From Microbacterium barkeri (GTDB lineage: Bacteria > Actinomycetota > Actinomycetes > Actinomycetales > Microbacteriaceae): 64,000 nt of DNA. Below, piece after piece: positions 32,734-42,125 of this stretch (position 1 is its first letter; every line of letters begins with the position of its first letter). The position numbers and the translations under genes are program-made. Location of the stretch: contig NZ_BSEJ01000009.1 in assembly GCF_027921765.1 (NCBI RefSeq), positions 94,515 to 158,514 on the forward strand, written 5' to 3'. Under the pieces are notes generated by a model that had not been told where the DNA came from, did no database searches, and saw only the letters and a list, made by a program, of their open reading frames with translations.

Positions 32734-33975
32734 ATGTCAACCATCGACCTGACGAGCCGCGTGCCCCTGCGGCTCCCCACCGCGACCGCGACATTCGCGA
32801 TCGGCATCGCCGGCTACCTCGGCGTCAACCTCTCGCCGTACATGATCACGGCGGCCCAGTCGGGCCTCGGCATGGACGTCCTCGCGGCGAGCTGGCTCGT
32901 CACCGCGACGCTCCTGCTGACCGCCGTGACCGGCCTCGCCATCGCCCCGCTCTGCGCGGGAGCGCACCGTCGCACCGTCGCCCGCGGCGGCCTCGCCCTC
33001 GGGCTCCTCGGCTTCGGCGCGGCCGCCGTCGTGCCGCCCCTCATCCTGCCGGGGCTCCTCGCCGGCGGCGTCGGCGCGGGCGGCGCGGTCGCCGCCTCGG
33101 GGGCCGCTCTCGCGGCGTTCCGCAACCCCGATCGCGTCGCGGGCTTCAACGGGCTCGCCAACCGCGCCGTCATCACCGTCGTGCTCGCCGTGCTCCCTCT
33201 CATCGGGCTCGCGCCGATCGACGTGTTCGGCGCGCTCGCGCTCTTCTGCCTCATCGGGCTCGCGGTGTCGCTCTGGCTGCCGGCCGCGCCCGTGCTCGAG
33301 CCGCACGCCGGCGCCGCCGTCGCCGAGGCCATGCCGATCGAGATCCCGCCCACCGGCATGGTGCGCACCTCGGTGCCGCGCTCGCGCACCGTCACGATCG
33401 CCGGCTTCGCCCTGCTCGTCACGTTCGCGCTCTGGGCCGCGAGCGAGGACTCGCTGTGGGCGATGGCGGGAGTCATGGGCGCCGAGCAGGCGGGTCTCAC
33501 GCCCGAGGGCCTCGGCATCGCGCTCAGCGGAGCGACGGCAGGCGGGCTCCTCGGCTCGATCCTCCTCATGATCGTCGGCGACCGCCTCGGCCGCGCCGTG
33601 CCGCTCGCGACCCTGCTGCTCGCGGGCGCCGCCCTCAAGTTCGCCGAGGGCTTCATGGCCGACCAGACCGCGTTCATCGTCGTCTTCATCGCGTGGAACA
33701 CGATCTACGCGATCGCCTTCATGTACTTCGTCTCGACCTCGGCGGCCCTCGACGCGGACGGCCGCTGGTCGGGCCCGCTCCTCGCGGTCTACCTCGTCGG
33801 CTCGGCACTCACGCCCGTGATCGGCGCGGCCCTCGTCGGCGCGCTCGGATACCAGGGCTTCACGACCGCCCTCTCCATCGCGAGCGTCGTGCTCGCCGTC
33901 CCCGCGGGCGCGATCGCGCTCCTGTCCACGCGGCTCGAGCGAGCCGCACGCACCGCCATCCCGGAGACCGTCTGA
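32734..33975 (+). CDS. MFS transporter, TetR-controlled
   Basis: The 413-aa protein has about 12 membrane helices of the major facilitator fold, with a weak motif A and Gly/Ala-rich helices. No known substrate motif is evident to me. The ATG at 32734 has GGAG 8 bases upstream. Its stop overlaps the start of the amidohydrolase gene (TGATG), so transporter and hydrolase are made together. The pair may import a compound and hydrolyse it. Regulation is probably by the divergent TetR protein. Confidence 0.85.
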   Translation: MSTIDLTSRVPLRLPTATATFAIGIAGYLGVNLSPYMITAAQSGLGMDVLAASWLVTATLLLTAVTGLAIAPLCAGAHRRTVARGGLALGLLGFGAAAVVPPLILPGLLAGGVGAGGAVAASGAALAAFRNPDRVAGFNGLANRAVITVVLAVLPLIGLAPIDVFGALALFCLIGLAVSLWLPAAPVLEPHAGAAVAEAMPIEIPPTGMVRTSVPRSRTVTIAGFALLVTFALWAASEDSLWAMAGVMGAEQAGLTPEGLGIALSGATAGGLLGSILLMIVGDRLGRAVPLATLLLAGAALKFAEGFMADQTAFIVVFIAWNTIYAIAFMYFVSTSAALDADGRWSGPLLAVYLVGSALTPVIGAALVGALGYQGFTTALSIASVVLAVPAGAIALLSTRLERAARTAIPETV

Positions 33976-35573
33976 TGACCCGCACCCTCTACCGCAGCGC
34001 CCGCATCTTCACCGCCGACGAGCCCGCCTGGGCCGAGGCGCTCGTCGTCGACGGCGACACGCTCGCGTACGTCGGCGACGCCAGCGGAGCGCCCGCCGCC
34101 GATGCGACAGTCGACCTCGGCGGCCGCCTCGTCCTGCCCGGATTCACCGACGCGCACACCCACCTGCTCATGACGGGCGAGGCGCTCGGGCAGGTCGGTC
34201 TGACCGACGCCCGCACGCTCGGTGAGATCCAGAGCCGGCTCCGCGACGCGCGCCCGGGTGCCGACGGCGTGCTGCGCGGGCGCGGGTGGCTCTTCGACGC
34301 GATCCCCGGCGGAGCGCCGACCGCCGCGATGATCGACGAGGCCGTCGCCGACATCCCGGTGTACCTCGACGCGAACGACTACCACTCGTGCTGGGTCAAC
34401 ACCGCGGCGCTCGCCGAGCTCGGCATCACGCGGGACACGCCCGACCCCATCGGCGGCCGCATCGAGCGCGACGCCGACGGCGAGCCGACCGGACTGCTTT
34501 ACGAGACCGCGGCCGTGCAGTACGCGTGGGCGCATCGCGACGCGACGGCGACCGACGCGCAGCGCGACGCGGCGGTCGAGCGCGTGATCGCCGCGTACCT
34601 CGCGACCGGCGTCACCGGGGTCGTCGACATGGCGTTCGACGACTTCGGGCTCGAGGCGTTCCGACGCGCGGCTGAGCGGCGCGGCGGCACGCTGCCGATC
34701 CGCGTGGCCGCGCACTGGTTCGTGACGAACACGGGCGACGATGCGGAGAACGTCGCGCAGGTCGCCCGCGCCGCCGAGCTCGCTGCCGCGACCGCGTCGC
34801 CGTGGCTTCGGGTCATCGGCATCAAGCTCATCCTCGACGGCACGATCGACGCGTGCACGGCGGCCATGGGCCATCCGTACGCCGACGGCACGAACGCCGA
34901 GCCGATCTGGCCGGCCGAGCGGCTCGGGCCCGTGGTCGATGCGGCGGATGCCGCGGGACTGCAGATCGCCATGCACGCGATCGGCGACCGCGCGAGCACG
35001 ATGGCACTGGACGCGATCGAGCACGCGATCGCCGCGAACGGGGAGCGTCCGCGACGCCACCGCATCGAGCATCTCGAGTACGCGGCGCCCGGCACGGCCG
35101 AGCGGATGGCGCGCCTCGGCGTCACGGCGTCGATGCAGCCGGTTCACGCGGATCCCGCCATCTTCGCCAACTGGGCGGCTCAGCTCGACGACGAGCGGGT
35201 CGAGCGCGCCTTCGCCTGGCCCGAGTACGAGGACGCGGGTGCCCTTCTCGCCTTCTCGACCGACGCGCCGACGGCGCCGCACGCGTCGCTCGCGAACATG
35301 TACGTCGCCACGACGCGCGCGTCGGCGCTCGACACGTCGGTGCCGGCCGTGCACCCGCAGTTCGCACTGCCGCTCGACCGCTCGATCGTCCACGCGACGC
35401 GCGACACGGCGGCGTCGATCGGCGACGGCGGATGGCGCGGGCGCCTCGTGCCGGGAGCCGCGGCCGACTTCGCGGTGCTCGACACGGACCCCTTCGCCGC
35501 CGAGCCGGAGGCACTCCTCTCCGCGCGCGTCGTCACGACCGTCGTCGCGGGCCGCATCGCATACGAGGCCTGA
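33975..35573 (+). CDS. amidohydrolase family 3 (YtcJ-like) protein
   Basis: The 532-aa metal-dependent hydrolase has an N-terminal beta-sandwich and the metal motif GFTDAHTHLLMTG (about residues 55-67). The YtcJ-type LDANDYHSCWVNTAAL segment follows, then the C-terminal metal ligands HAIGDRAS, HRIEHLEY and FSTDAPTAPHASL. YtcJ-like enzymes act on N-substituted formamides or similar amide bonds; the true substrate is not deducible. It overlaps the MFS stop by one base. An inverted-repeat element that may also terminate transcription follows 14 bases later. Confidence 0.88.
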   Translation: MTRTLYRSARIFTADEPAWAEALVVDGDTLAYVGDASGAPAADATVDLGGRLVLPGFTDAHTHLLMTGEALGQVGLTDARTLGEIQSRLRDARPGADGVLRGRGWLFDAIPGGAPTAAMIDEAVADIPVYLDANDYHSCWVNTAALAELGITRDTPDPIGGRIERDADGEPTGLLYETAAVQYAWAHRDATATDAQRDAAVERVIAAYLATGVTGVVDMAFDDFGLEAFRRAAERRGGTLPIRVAAHWFVTNTGDDAENVAQVARAAELAAATASPWLRVIGIKLILDGTIDACTAAMGHPYADGTNAEPIWPAERLGPVVDAADAAGLQIAMHAIGDRASTMALDAIEHAIAANGERPRRHRIEHLEYAAPGTAERMARLGVTASMQPVHADPAIFANWAAQLDDERVERAFAWPEYEDAGALLAFSTDAPTAPHASLANMYVATTRASALDTSVPAVHPQFALPLDRSIVHATRDTAASIGDGGWRGRLVPGAAADFAVLDTDPFAAEPEALLSARVVTTVVAGRIAYEA

Positions 35574-35586
35574 CCCACCACCCCCT

Positions 35587-35647
35587 CTGCATGTCTCACT
35601 CGCCGCGGGATACGCCTCGGCATTCCCGCGACGAGTGAGACATGCAG
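35587..35647. repeat. palindromic GTCTC/GAGAC element (24-bp arms)
   Basis: Arms 35587-35610 and 35624-35647 match at 23 of 24 positions around a 13-base loop. The arm starts CTGCATGTCTCACTCG. The ends match the 73-bp repeats at 6803-7045 and the element at 50987-51041. It may double as terminator for the amidohydrolase gene. A degenerate GCGTGAGACAGG piece follows at about 35675. Confidence 0.85.
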
Positions 35648-35716
35648 GCCTACGGGTGCGGCAGACATGCGTGCGCGTGAGACAGGCGGTGTTGCGAGCG
35701 GGACGCGCGGGGTCGG

Positions 35717-36328
35717 TCAGCGGACGCCGAGCATGGCCTCGGCGGCGCGCAGCAGCAGCTCGGCGCGCTCTGCCGCGCCGCCCCACCGCACGAGGGCCTG
35801 CGCGTTGAGGCCGTCGATCATCCCCAGCAGCTGCCAGGCCGCGGCCGACGGGTCTTCGACGCGGAACGACCCGTCGGCCGCTCCCTCCTCGATCACCTCG
35901 CGCAGCAGGCGGGCCCACGCGTCCATCTGCTCGCGCACCGCGGCGGCGAGCGGATCGCTGCGGCGTCCGAGCGCCCACGCCTCGACCCACACCGCCGTGA
36001 CGTCGTCGCGCGTCCCGCTGAGGAGGGTCTCGATGAGGGCGCGCAGCGCATCCCGCGGGGCCTCCCCCGCGACGAGCTGAGCGAGCTCGGCGAGCTCGTC
36101 GCCCACGATGCCGGCGAAGGTCGTCGCGACGAGCTCCTCCATGGCCGGCGCGTAGTGCGCGACGAGCGCAGGAGTCACGGATGCCCGGGCGGCGATCGCG
36201 CGGAGCGTCACGGCATGCAGCCCATCAGCCAGGGCGATCGCGCGCGCCGCCGCGGCGATCTCGGCGCGGCGCTCCGCGGGAGCGCGGCGCGGAGCACGTC
36301 GGCGAGGGGGCGCCGCTTCGCTTGACAT
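35717..36328 (-). CDS. TetR family regulator, next to agmatine genes
   Basis: The 203-aa protein has an N-terminal TetR HTH (RRAEIAAAARAIALADGLHAVTLRAIAARASVTPALVAHY, described here by its position near residues 20-60) and a BetI-like C-terminal domain ending LLLRAAEAMLGVR. The ATG at 36328 is chosen, because the in-frame GTG at 36337 lies inside a TAGGGT -10 box (36336-36341). The predicted transcript starts one base before this ATG. It is divergent from the agmatine deiminase operon with an 18-bp palindrome between, its likely operator. Confidence 0.88.
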   Translation of the reverse strand: MSSEAAPPRRRAPRRAPAERRAEIAAAARAIALADGLHAVTLRAIAARASVTPALVAHYAPAMEELVATTFAGIVGDELAELAQLVAGEAPRDALRALIETLLSGTRDDVTAVWVEAWALGRRSDPLAAAVREQMDAWARLLREVIEEGAADGSFRVEDPSAAAWQLLGMIDGLNAQALVRWGGAAERAELLLRAAEAMLGVR

Positions 36329-36357
36329 GTCCCTCACCCTAGCGTCAGAATCAAGTT

Positions 36358-36375
36358 ATTGATCACACGATCAAT
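36358..36375. promoter_or_regulatory. TetR-type operator before agmatine operon
   Basis: The 18-bp inverted repeat is ATTGAT-N6-ATCAAT, located between the divergent TetR gene and the agmatine deiminase gene. Binding would cover the promoter region of both. Confidence 0.6.
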
Positions 36376-36389
36376 ATACGAGAGGATCG

Positions 36390-37430
36390 ATGATGACCTG
36401 GCGGATGCCCGCAGAGACGGATCGGCACGAGCGCACCTGGATGGCGTTCCCCCGAGAGGGATTCACCCTCGGCGACACCGACGCCGAGCGCGAGGCCGGC
36501 TACACGGCGTGGAGCGCGGTCGCGCACGCCGTCGCCGAGTTCGAGCCCGTCACGATGGTCGTCGACCCGAGCGAGGTCGCGCGCGCCCGCCGCATGCTCT
36601 CGTCGCACATCGAGCTCCTCGAGGCGCCCCTCGACGAGTTCTGGATGCGCGACGTCGGCCCGACCTTCGTCGTCGACGACACGCGCCCGGGCGCCCTCGG
36701 CGCCGTCGACTGGACCTTCAACGGGTGGGGCGCGCCCGCGTGGGCGGAATGGCGCCTGTCGGCGCAGCTCGGACGCATCGTGGGCCGCGCCGCGGGCGCG
36801 GAGATCGTCAGCTCGGCGCTCGTGAACGAGGGCGGCGGCATCCACGTCGACGGCGAGGGCACCGTGCTCGCGACGGAGACCGTGCAGCTCGACCCGCGTC
36901 GCAACCCGTACGCCGACAAGGAGCGCGTCGAGGCCGAGTTCGCCCGCACGATCGGTGCGGCGAAGGTCGTCTGGCTGCCGCGCGGGCTCACGCGCGACTA
37001 CGACGAGTTCGGCACGAACGGCCACGTCGACATCGTCGCGACGCTGACCTCCCCCGGCGTCCTCCTGCTCCACGATCAGCGCGACCCCGACCATCCCGAC
37101 CACGCCGTGACGCGCGAGCTGCGCGCGCATCTCGCCCAGCAGACCGATGCGGCGGGCCGCGCCTTCGAGATCGTCGACCTGCCCGCGCCCGCGACGCTGC
37201 GCGACGACGAGGGCTTCGTCGACTGGAGCTACGTCAACCACCTCGTCGTGAACGACGGGGTCATCGCGTGCGGATTCGGCGAGGACGAGGCGGATGGCCG
37301 CGCGCGCGACATCCTCGCGGAGGTCTACCCGGGCCGCACCGTGAAGACGGTCGACGCCCGCGAGATCTTCGCGCGCGGCGGCGGCATCCACTGCATCACG
37401 CAGCAGCAGCCGTCGGTGGGGGCGCTCTGA
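36390..37430 (+). CDS. aguA: agmatine deiminase
   Basis: The 346-aa enzyme is of the guanidino-group-modifying (pentein) fold. It starts MMTWRMPAETDRHERTWMAF and has the family markers EFWMRDVGPTFVV, VNEGGGIHVDGEGT, the His/Asp motif GTNGHVDIVATL and the catalytic Cys in RGGGIHCITQQQP. It converts agmatine to N-carbamoylputrescine and ammonia. Two adjacent ATGs follow a GAGAGGA site. The next gene, an amidase, starts on its stop codon. It belongs to a putative polyamine-degradation region with the convergent gabT operon. Confidence 0.92.
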   Translation: MMTWRMPAETDRHERTWMAFPREGFTLGDTDAEREAGYTAWSAVAHAVAEFEPVTMVVDPSEVARARRMLSSHIELLEAPLDEFWMRDVGPTFVVDDTRPGALGAVDWTFNGWGAPAWAEWRLSAQLGRIVGRAAGAEIVSSALVNEGGGIHVDGEGTVLATETVQLDPRRNPYADKERVEAEFARTIGAAKVVWLPRGLTRDYDEFGTNGHVDIVATLTSPGVLLLHDQRDPDHPDHAVTRELRAHLAQQTDAAGRAFEIVDLPAPATLRDDEGFVDWSYVNHLVVNDGVIACGFGEDEADGRARDILAEVYPGRTVKTVDAREIFARGGGIHCITQQQPSVGAL

Positions 37431-39130
37431 TGATCGACGTGCTCGAGGCATCCATCGCCGACCTCCAGCAGGCGCTCGCGCATGGCCGCACGACCGCGGT
37501 CGAGCTCGTCGAGGCCTACCTCGCCCGCATCGACGCCTTCGACGCCCCCGGCACCGCGACCGCGCTCAACGCGGTCGTCGTGCGGAACCCCGATGCCCGC
37601 GACGAGGCACGCGCGTCCGACGCCCGTCGCGCGGCCGGCCGCCTCCTCGGTCCGCTGGACGGCATCCCGTACACGGCCAAGGACAGCTACCTCGTGAAGG
37701 GCCTCACGGCCGCGTCGGGCAGCCCGGCCTTCGCCGATCTCGTCGCCCAGCGCGACGCGTTCACGATCGAGCGGCTGCGCGCATCCGGCGCGATCTGCCT
37801 CGGTCTCACGAACATGCCCCCGATGGCCAACGGCGGCATGCAGCGCGGCCTCTACGGCCGCGCTGAGAGCCCGTACAGCGCCGAGTACCTCACGTCGGCG
37901 TTCGGGTCGGGCTCGTCGAACGGGTCGGGCACGGCGACCGCCGCGAGCTTCGCGGCGTTCGGCCTCGGCGAGGAGACGTGGTCGAGCGGGCGCGCGCCCG
38001 CATCGTGCAACGCGCTGTGCGCGTACACGCCCTCGCGCGGCGTCATCTCGGTGCGCGGCAACTGGCCGCTCGTGCCCACCATGGACGTCGTCGTGCCGCA
38101 CACGCGCACGATGGCCGACCTGCTCGCGGTGCTCGACGTCGTCGTCGCCGACGACCCCGAGACGCGCGGCGACTTCTGGCGCGTGCAGCCGTGGGTGCGG
38201 ATCCCCGCGGCGTCCGCCATCCGCCCCGCCTCCTACCCGGCCCTCGCCGACGGCGCCTCGCTGCGGGGCAAGCGCCTCGGGGTGCCGCGCATGTACATCA
38301 ACGCCGATCCCGACGCCGGCACCTCAGACGACCCCGGCATCGGCGGCCCCACCGGGCGCCGCATCAGCACGCGCGAGTCCGTCATGGAGCTGTGGCGGGC
38401 CGCGCGCGCCGACCTCGAGGCGGCCGGAGCGACCGTCGTGGAGGTGGACTTCCCGCTCGTGTCGAACTACGAGGGCGACCGGCCCGGTGCGCCGAAGATC
38501 ACGACGCGCAGGCTCGTCACGCCCGCCTACCTCCACCGCGAGATCGTCGACCTGTCCGCGTGGGCGTGGGACGACTTCCTGCGCGCGAACGGAGATCCGG
38601 CCATCCCGTCGCTCGACGTGGTCGACGGCGCGCAGATCTTCCCGCGTCCCGCGGGCGCGCTGCCCGACCGCTACACGGGCTTCGACGACGACATCGCGTC
38701 GTACCCCGCGCACGTCCGCGAGCATCCCGTGGCTTCGATGACGGACATCCCCGAGCTCGAGAGCGGCGTGCGCGGCCTCGAGGAGACCCGCCGCGTCGAT
38801 CTCGAGCAGTGGATGGACGACAACGGGCTCGACGCCGTCGTCTTCCCCGCGATGGCCGACGTCGGCCGCGCGGACATGGACGTGAACCCGGAGTCCGCCG
38901 ACCTCGGCTGGCGCAACGGCGTGTGGGTCGCGAACGGCAACCTCGCCATCCGCCACTTCGGCGTGCCGACCGTGACCGTTCCGATGGGCACGATGTCGGA
39001 CATCGGGATGCCCGTGGGCCTCACCTTCGCCGGCCGCGCGTACGACGACGCGGCGCTCCTCGCGCTCGGCGCCGCGTTCGAGGCGACGGGCGCGCGCCGC
39101 ACGATGCCGCCGCGGACGCCCGCGCTCTGA
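37430..39130 (+). CDS. amidase signature family enzyme
   Basis: The 566-aa protein has the amidase Ser-Ser-Lys triad: Lys in IPYTAKDSYLVKG, the glycine/serine loop GSGSSNGSGTATA, and the second Ser in the GEETWSSGRAPAS segment. The ATG overlaps the agmatine deiminase stop (TGATG). Position suggests it hydrolyses N-carbamoylputrescine to putrescine, a step normally done by a nitrilase-type enzyme (AguB) that is absent here. That function is inference only; the fold alone says amide hydrolysis. It is the last gene before a strong convergent terminator. Confidence 0.85.
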   Translation: MIDVLEASIADLQQALAHGRTTAVELVEAYLARIDAFDAPGTATALNAVVVRNPDARDEARASDARRAAGRLLGPLDGIPYTAKDSYLVKGLTAASGSPAFADLVAQRDAFTIERLRASGAICLGLTNMPPMANGGMQRGLYGRAESPYSAEYLTSAFGSGSSNGSGTATAASFAAFGLGEETWSSGRAPASCNALCAYTPSRGVISVRGNWPLVPTMDVVVPHTRTMADLLAVLDVVVADDPETRGDFWRVQPWVRIPAASAIRPASYPALADGASLRGKRLGVPRMYINADPDAGTSDDPGIGGPTGRRISTRESVMELWRAARADLEAAGATVVEVDFPLVSNYEGDRPGAPKITTRRLVTPAYLHREIVDLSAWAWDDFLRANGDPAIPSLDVVDGAQIFPRPAGALPDRYTGFDDDIASYPAHVREHPVASMTDIPELESGVRGLEETRRVDLEQWMDDNGLDAVVFPAMADVGRADMDVNPESADLGWRNGVWVANGNLAIRHFGVPTVTVPMGTMSDIGMPVGLTFAGRAYDDAALLALGAAFEATGARRTMPPRTPAL

Positions 39131-39142
39131 CGCGGCGCCGAC

Positions 39143-39189
39143 GCGCGAGAGCCCCGGATGGCCGTGGTGGCCATCCGGGGCTCTCGCGC
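39143..39189. terminator. bidirectional terminator, 21-bp stem
   Basis: A perfect 21-bp inverted repeat (39143-39163 and 39169-39189) with a 5-base loop lies between the amidase and the convergent aldehyde dehydrogenase gene. Confidence 0.85.
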
Positions 39190-39240
39190 TGGCGGCGGGC
39201 TGGCGGCAGCCGCGGGGCGGATCCGCCCGCCCGACCCGGC

Positions 39241-40602
39241 TCAGCCCACGCGGATGAGCTTCTTGTTCACGAACTCGTCGGCCGCGAGGAGGCCGAGCTC
39301 ACGCGAGGTGCCGCTGCGCTTGACGCCGCCGAAGGGCAGCTCGGGGCTGTCGGCGAGCACGATGTTGACGTACACCATGCCGGCCTCGATGCGGTCGGCC
39401 ACGCGCTGCGCCTGCTCGGCGTCGGTCGTGAACACGTACGACCCGAGGCCGAACGGGGTGTCGTTCGCGAGACGCACGGCCTCGTCCTCATCGGCGACCC
39501 GGTACACGACGCCCGCGGGGCCGAAGAGCTCCTCGCGGTAGACGTCCATCTCGGGCGTCACGTCGGTGAGCACGGTGCCGGGGAAGTACGCGCCGTCGCG
39601 CTTGCCGCCCACGACGAGGCGCGCGCCCTGCTCGACGGCGCGGTCGATCTGCTCCTGGAGGCGCTCCGCGGCGGCGAGCGACGAGAGCGGCCCGAGGACC
39701 GTGTCCTCCTCGAGCGGGTGGCCGACCTTCGCGGCCTCCATGGCGGAGGAGAACTTCGACAGGAACTCGTCGTACAGGCCGTCGACGACGATGAACCGCT
39801 TGGCGCCGTTGCAGGCCTGGCCGTTGTTGTCGAGGCGCGCGTCGACCGCGGCCTGCACGACCGCGTCGAGGTCGTCGGCCGAGAGCACGATGAACGGGTC
39901 CGACCCGCCGAGCTCGAGAGCCACCTTCTTGAGGTGCTGGCCCGCGAGCGCGGCGACGGCGGAGCCCGCACGCTCCGAGCCGGTCACCGAGACGCCCTGG
40001 ACGCGCGGGTCGGCGATGATCGTCGCCGCCTGCTCGTTCGTCGCGTACACGTTGACGTAGGCGCCCTCGGGCAGGCCCGCGTCGCGGAAGATCTCCTCGA
40101 GCGCGGCCGCCGACTCGGGACACTGCGGGGCGTGCTTGAGGATGATCGCGTTCCCGATCACGAGGTTCGGGCCCGCGAACCGCGCGACCTGGTAGGTCGG
40201 GAAGTTCCACGGCATGATCCCGAACAGCACGCCGAGCGGGGCGCGGCGGATGACCGCGCTCCCCTCGCCGAGGATCTCGATCGGCTGGTCGCGCGTGATC
40301 GCCTCGGCGTTGTCGGCGTAGTACTCGATGATGTCGGCCGAGAAGTCGACCTCGCCGAGCGCGGCCTCGAGCGGCTTGCCCATCTCGCGCACGATCGTCG
40401 CGGCGAGGGCGTCGCGGCGCTCGCGGTGCAGGGCGGCGGCACGGCGGACGGCCGCGGCCCGGTCGGCGACCGAGAGCGCCGCCCAGGCGCGGGCGCCCTC
40501 GCTCGCGCGGGCGATCGCGTCCTGGATCTGCGCGTCCGTGAAGGTGTCGTACTCGGCGACGGTCTCGCCCGTTGCGGGATCGACGACGGCGTAGTCGCTC
40601 AT
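39241..40602 (-). CDS. NAD-type (succinate-)semialdehyde dehydrogenase, Sad-like
   Basis: The 453-aa aldehyde dehydrogenase has MPWNFPTYQVARF, the catalytic Glu in ALELGGSDPFIV and the Cys in NNGQACNGAKR. It is of the short succinate-semialdehyde dehydrogenase clade with an N-terminus starting at YAVVDPATGE. It follows the second dehydrogenase gene by 19 bases and is the last gene of the gabT operon. The two dehydrogenases could divide labour between 4-aminobutanal and succinate semialdehyde (inference). Confidence 0.9.
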   Translation of the reverse strand: MSDYAVVDPATGETVAEYDTFTDAQIQDAIARASEGARAWAALSVADRAAAVRRAAALHRERRDALAATIVREMGKPLEAALGEVDFSADIIEYYADNAEAITRDQPIEILGEGSAVIRRAPLGVLFGIMPWNFPTYQVARFAGPNLVIGNAIILKHAPQCPESAAALEEIFRDAGLPEGAYVNVYATNEQAATIIADPRVQGVSVTGSERAGSAVAALAGQHLKKVALELGGSDPFIVLSADDLDAVVQAAVDARLDNNGQACNGAKRFIVVDGLYDEFLSKFSSAMEAAKVGHPLEEDTVLGPLSSLAAAERLQEQIDRAVEQGARLVVGGKRDGAYFPGTVLTDVTPEMDVYREELFGPAGVVYRVADEDEAVRLANDTPFGLGSYVFTTDAEQAQRVADRIEAGMVYVNIVLADSPELPFGGVKRSGTSRELGLLAADEFVNKKLIRVG

Positions 40603-40621
40603 GATGTTCCTCTCGTGGCGT

Positions 40622-42088
40622 TCAGTCGTTGGGGATGAGGGTGTACTTCGTCGACAGGTACTCGTGGATGCCCTCGAGCCCGCCCTCGCGTCCGACGCCG
40701 GACTGCTTGACGCCGCCGAACGGAGCGGCCGCGTTCGAGACGACGCCGGCGTTGAGCCCCATCATGCCGGTCTCGAGGCGGTCGATCATCCGGTGGCCGC
40801 GAGCCAGGTCCTGCGTGTAGACGTACGACACGAGGCCGTACTCGGTGTCGTTCGCGAGGCGGACCGCCTCGTCCTCGTCGGCGAAGGTCGCGATCGCGAG
40901 GACGGGTCCGAAGATCTCCTCGCGCAGGATGGCGCTGCCTGCGGTGACTCCGGTGAGCACCGTGGGCGCGTAGAACGTCCCGGGGCCGTCGAGCTTCTCG
41001 CCGCCCGTGAGCACCGTGGCGCCGCGGTCGGTCGCGTCCGTCACGAGCTCGTCGGCCTTCGCGACCGCGTCGGCGTCGATGAGCGGGCCGATGGCCACTC
41101 CGTCCTCGGTGCCGCGGCCGATCCGCATCGCCTGGACGCGCTCGGTGACCTTGGCCGCGAAGGCGTCGGCGATGGACTCGTGCACGATGAAGCGGTTGGC
41201 CGCGGTGCACGCCTGCCCGATGTTGCGGAACTTCGCCGCGAGGGCGCCCTCCACGGCCTTGTCGAGATCGGCGTCCTCGAAGACGACGAACGGCGCGTTG
41301 CCGCCGAGCTCCATCGAGACGCGCAGCACGCCCTCGGCGGCCTGCGCGATGAGCTGGCGGCCGACCTCGGTCGAGCCCGTGAACGACAGCTTGCGCAGTC
41401 GCGGGTCGGAGATGATCGGCGCCGAGACGCGGCGCGACGACGCCGACGTGACGACGTTCACGACGCCCGCGGGCACGCCGGCCTCGACGAGGAGCTGCGT
41501 GAAGAACAGCGTCGTGAGGGGCGTGAGCTGCGGGGGCTTGATGACGACCGTGCAGCCGGCGGCGAGCGCGGGCGCGATCTTGCGCGTGGCCATCGCGAAC
41601 GGGAAGTTCCACGGGGTGATGAAGAACGAGGGGCCCACGGGGCGCTGCGACACGACCATCCGGCCGGTGCCCTCCGGGTTCAGGCCGTAGCGGCCCGTGA
41701 TGCGCACCGCCTCCTCGCTGAACCAGCGCAGGAACTCGCCGCCGTAGACGACCTCGCCGCGCGCCTCCGCGAGCGGCTTGCCCATCTCGAGCGTCATGAG
41801 GAGGGCGATGTCCTCCTTGCGCTCCTGCACGAGCTCCCAGGCGCGGCGCAGGATGTCGCTGCGCGTGCGGGGCGCGGTGGCCGCCCAGGCGTCCTGCGCG
41901 GCGACCGCGGCGTCGAGGGCGCGGGTGCCGTCCTCGGCGGTCGCGTCCGCGACGCGGGCGATCACCTCGTTCGTCGAGGGGTCGTGGACGTCGAAGGTCG
42001 CGCCCTCGGGGGCGTCGACCCACTCGCCGCCGATGAACAGACGGGTCGGCACCGAGGCCAGCAGGGCGCTCTCGCGGTCGTTCGTCAT
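40622..42088 (-). CDS. gabD: NAD(P)-dependent succinate-semialdehyde dehydrogenase
   Basis: The 488-aa protein matches GabD. It has RLFIGGEWVDAPEG, TPWNFPFAMATRKIAPALAAG, IKPPQLTPLT, the catalytic Glu in SMELGGNAPFVVF, the Cys in NIGQACTAANRF, and the C-terminal APFGGVKQSGVGREGG. It oxidises succinate semialdehyde from GABA to succinate for the TCA cycle. It is the fifth gene of the operon, 37 bases after the APC permease. Confidence 0.93.
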   Translation of the reverse strand: MTNDRESALLASVPTRLFIGGEWVDAPEGATFDVHDPSTNEVIARVADATAEDGTRALDAAVAAQDAWAATAPRTRSDILRRAWELVQERKEDIALLMTLEMGKPLAEARGEVVYGGEFLRWFSEEAVRITGRYGLNPEGTGRMVVSQRPVGPSFFITPWNFPFAMATRKIAPALAAGCTVVIKPPQLTPLTTLFFTQLLVEAGVPAGVVNVVTSASSRRVSAPIISDPRLRKLSFTGSTEVGRQLIAQAAEGVLRVSMELGGNAPFVVFEDADLDKAVEGALAAKFRNIGQACTAANRFIVHESIADAFAAKVTERVQAMRIGRGTEDGVAIGPLIDADAVAKADELVTDATDRGATVLTGGEKLDGPGTFYAPTVLTGVTAGSAILREEIFGPVLAIATFADEDEAVRLANDTEYGLVSYVYTQDLARGHRMIDRLETGMMGLNAGVVSNAAAPFGGVKQSGVGREGGLEGIHEYLSTKYTLIPND

Positions 42089-42125
42089 GTCGGTTCCTTC
42101 CGGGTGGATGGTCGGTGAGGTCGGT

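Noticed and set aside
40622..42088. The two adjacent aldehyde dehydrogenases as a frameshifted single gene or duplicate remnant
   Set aside because: Both are full-length with intact Glu/Cys catalytic residues and different sequences; they are separate functional genes.
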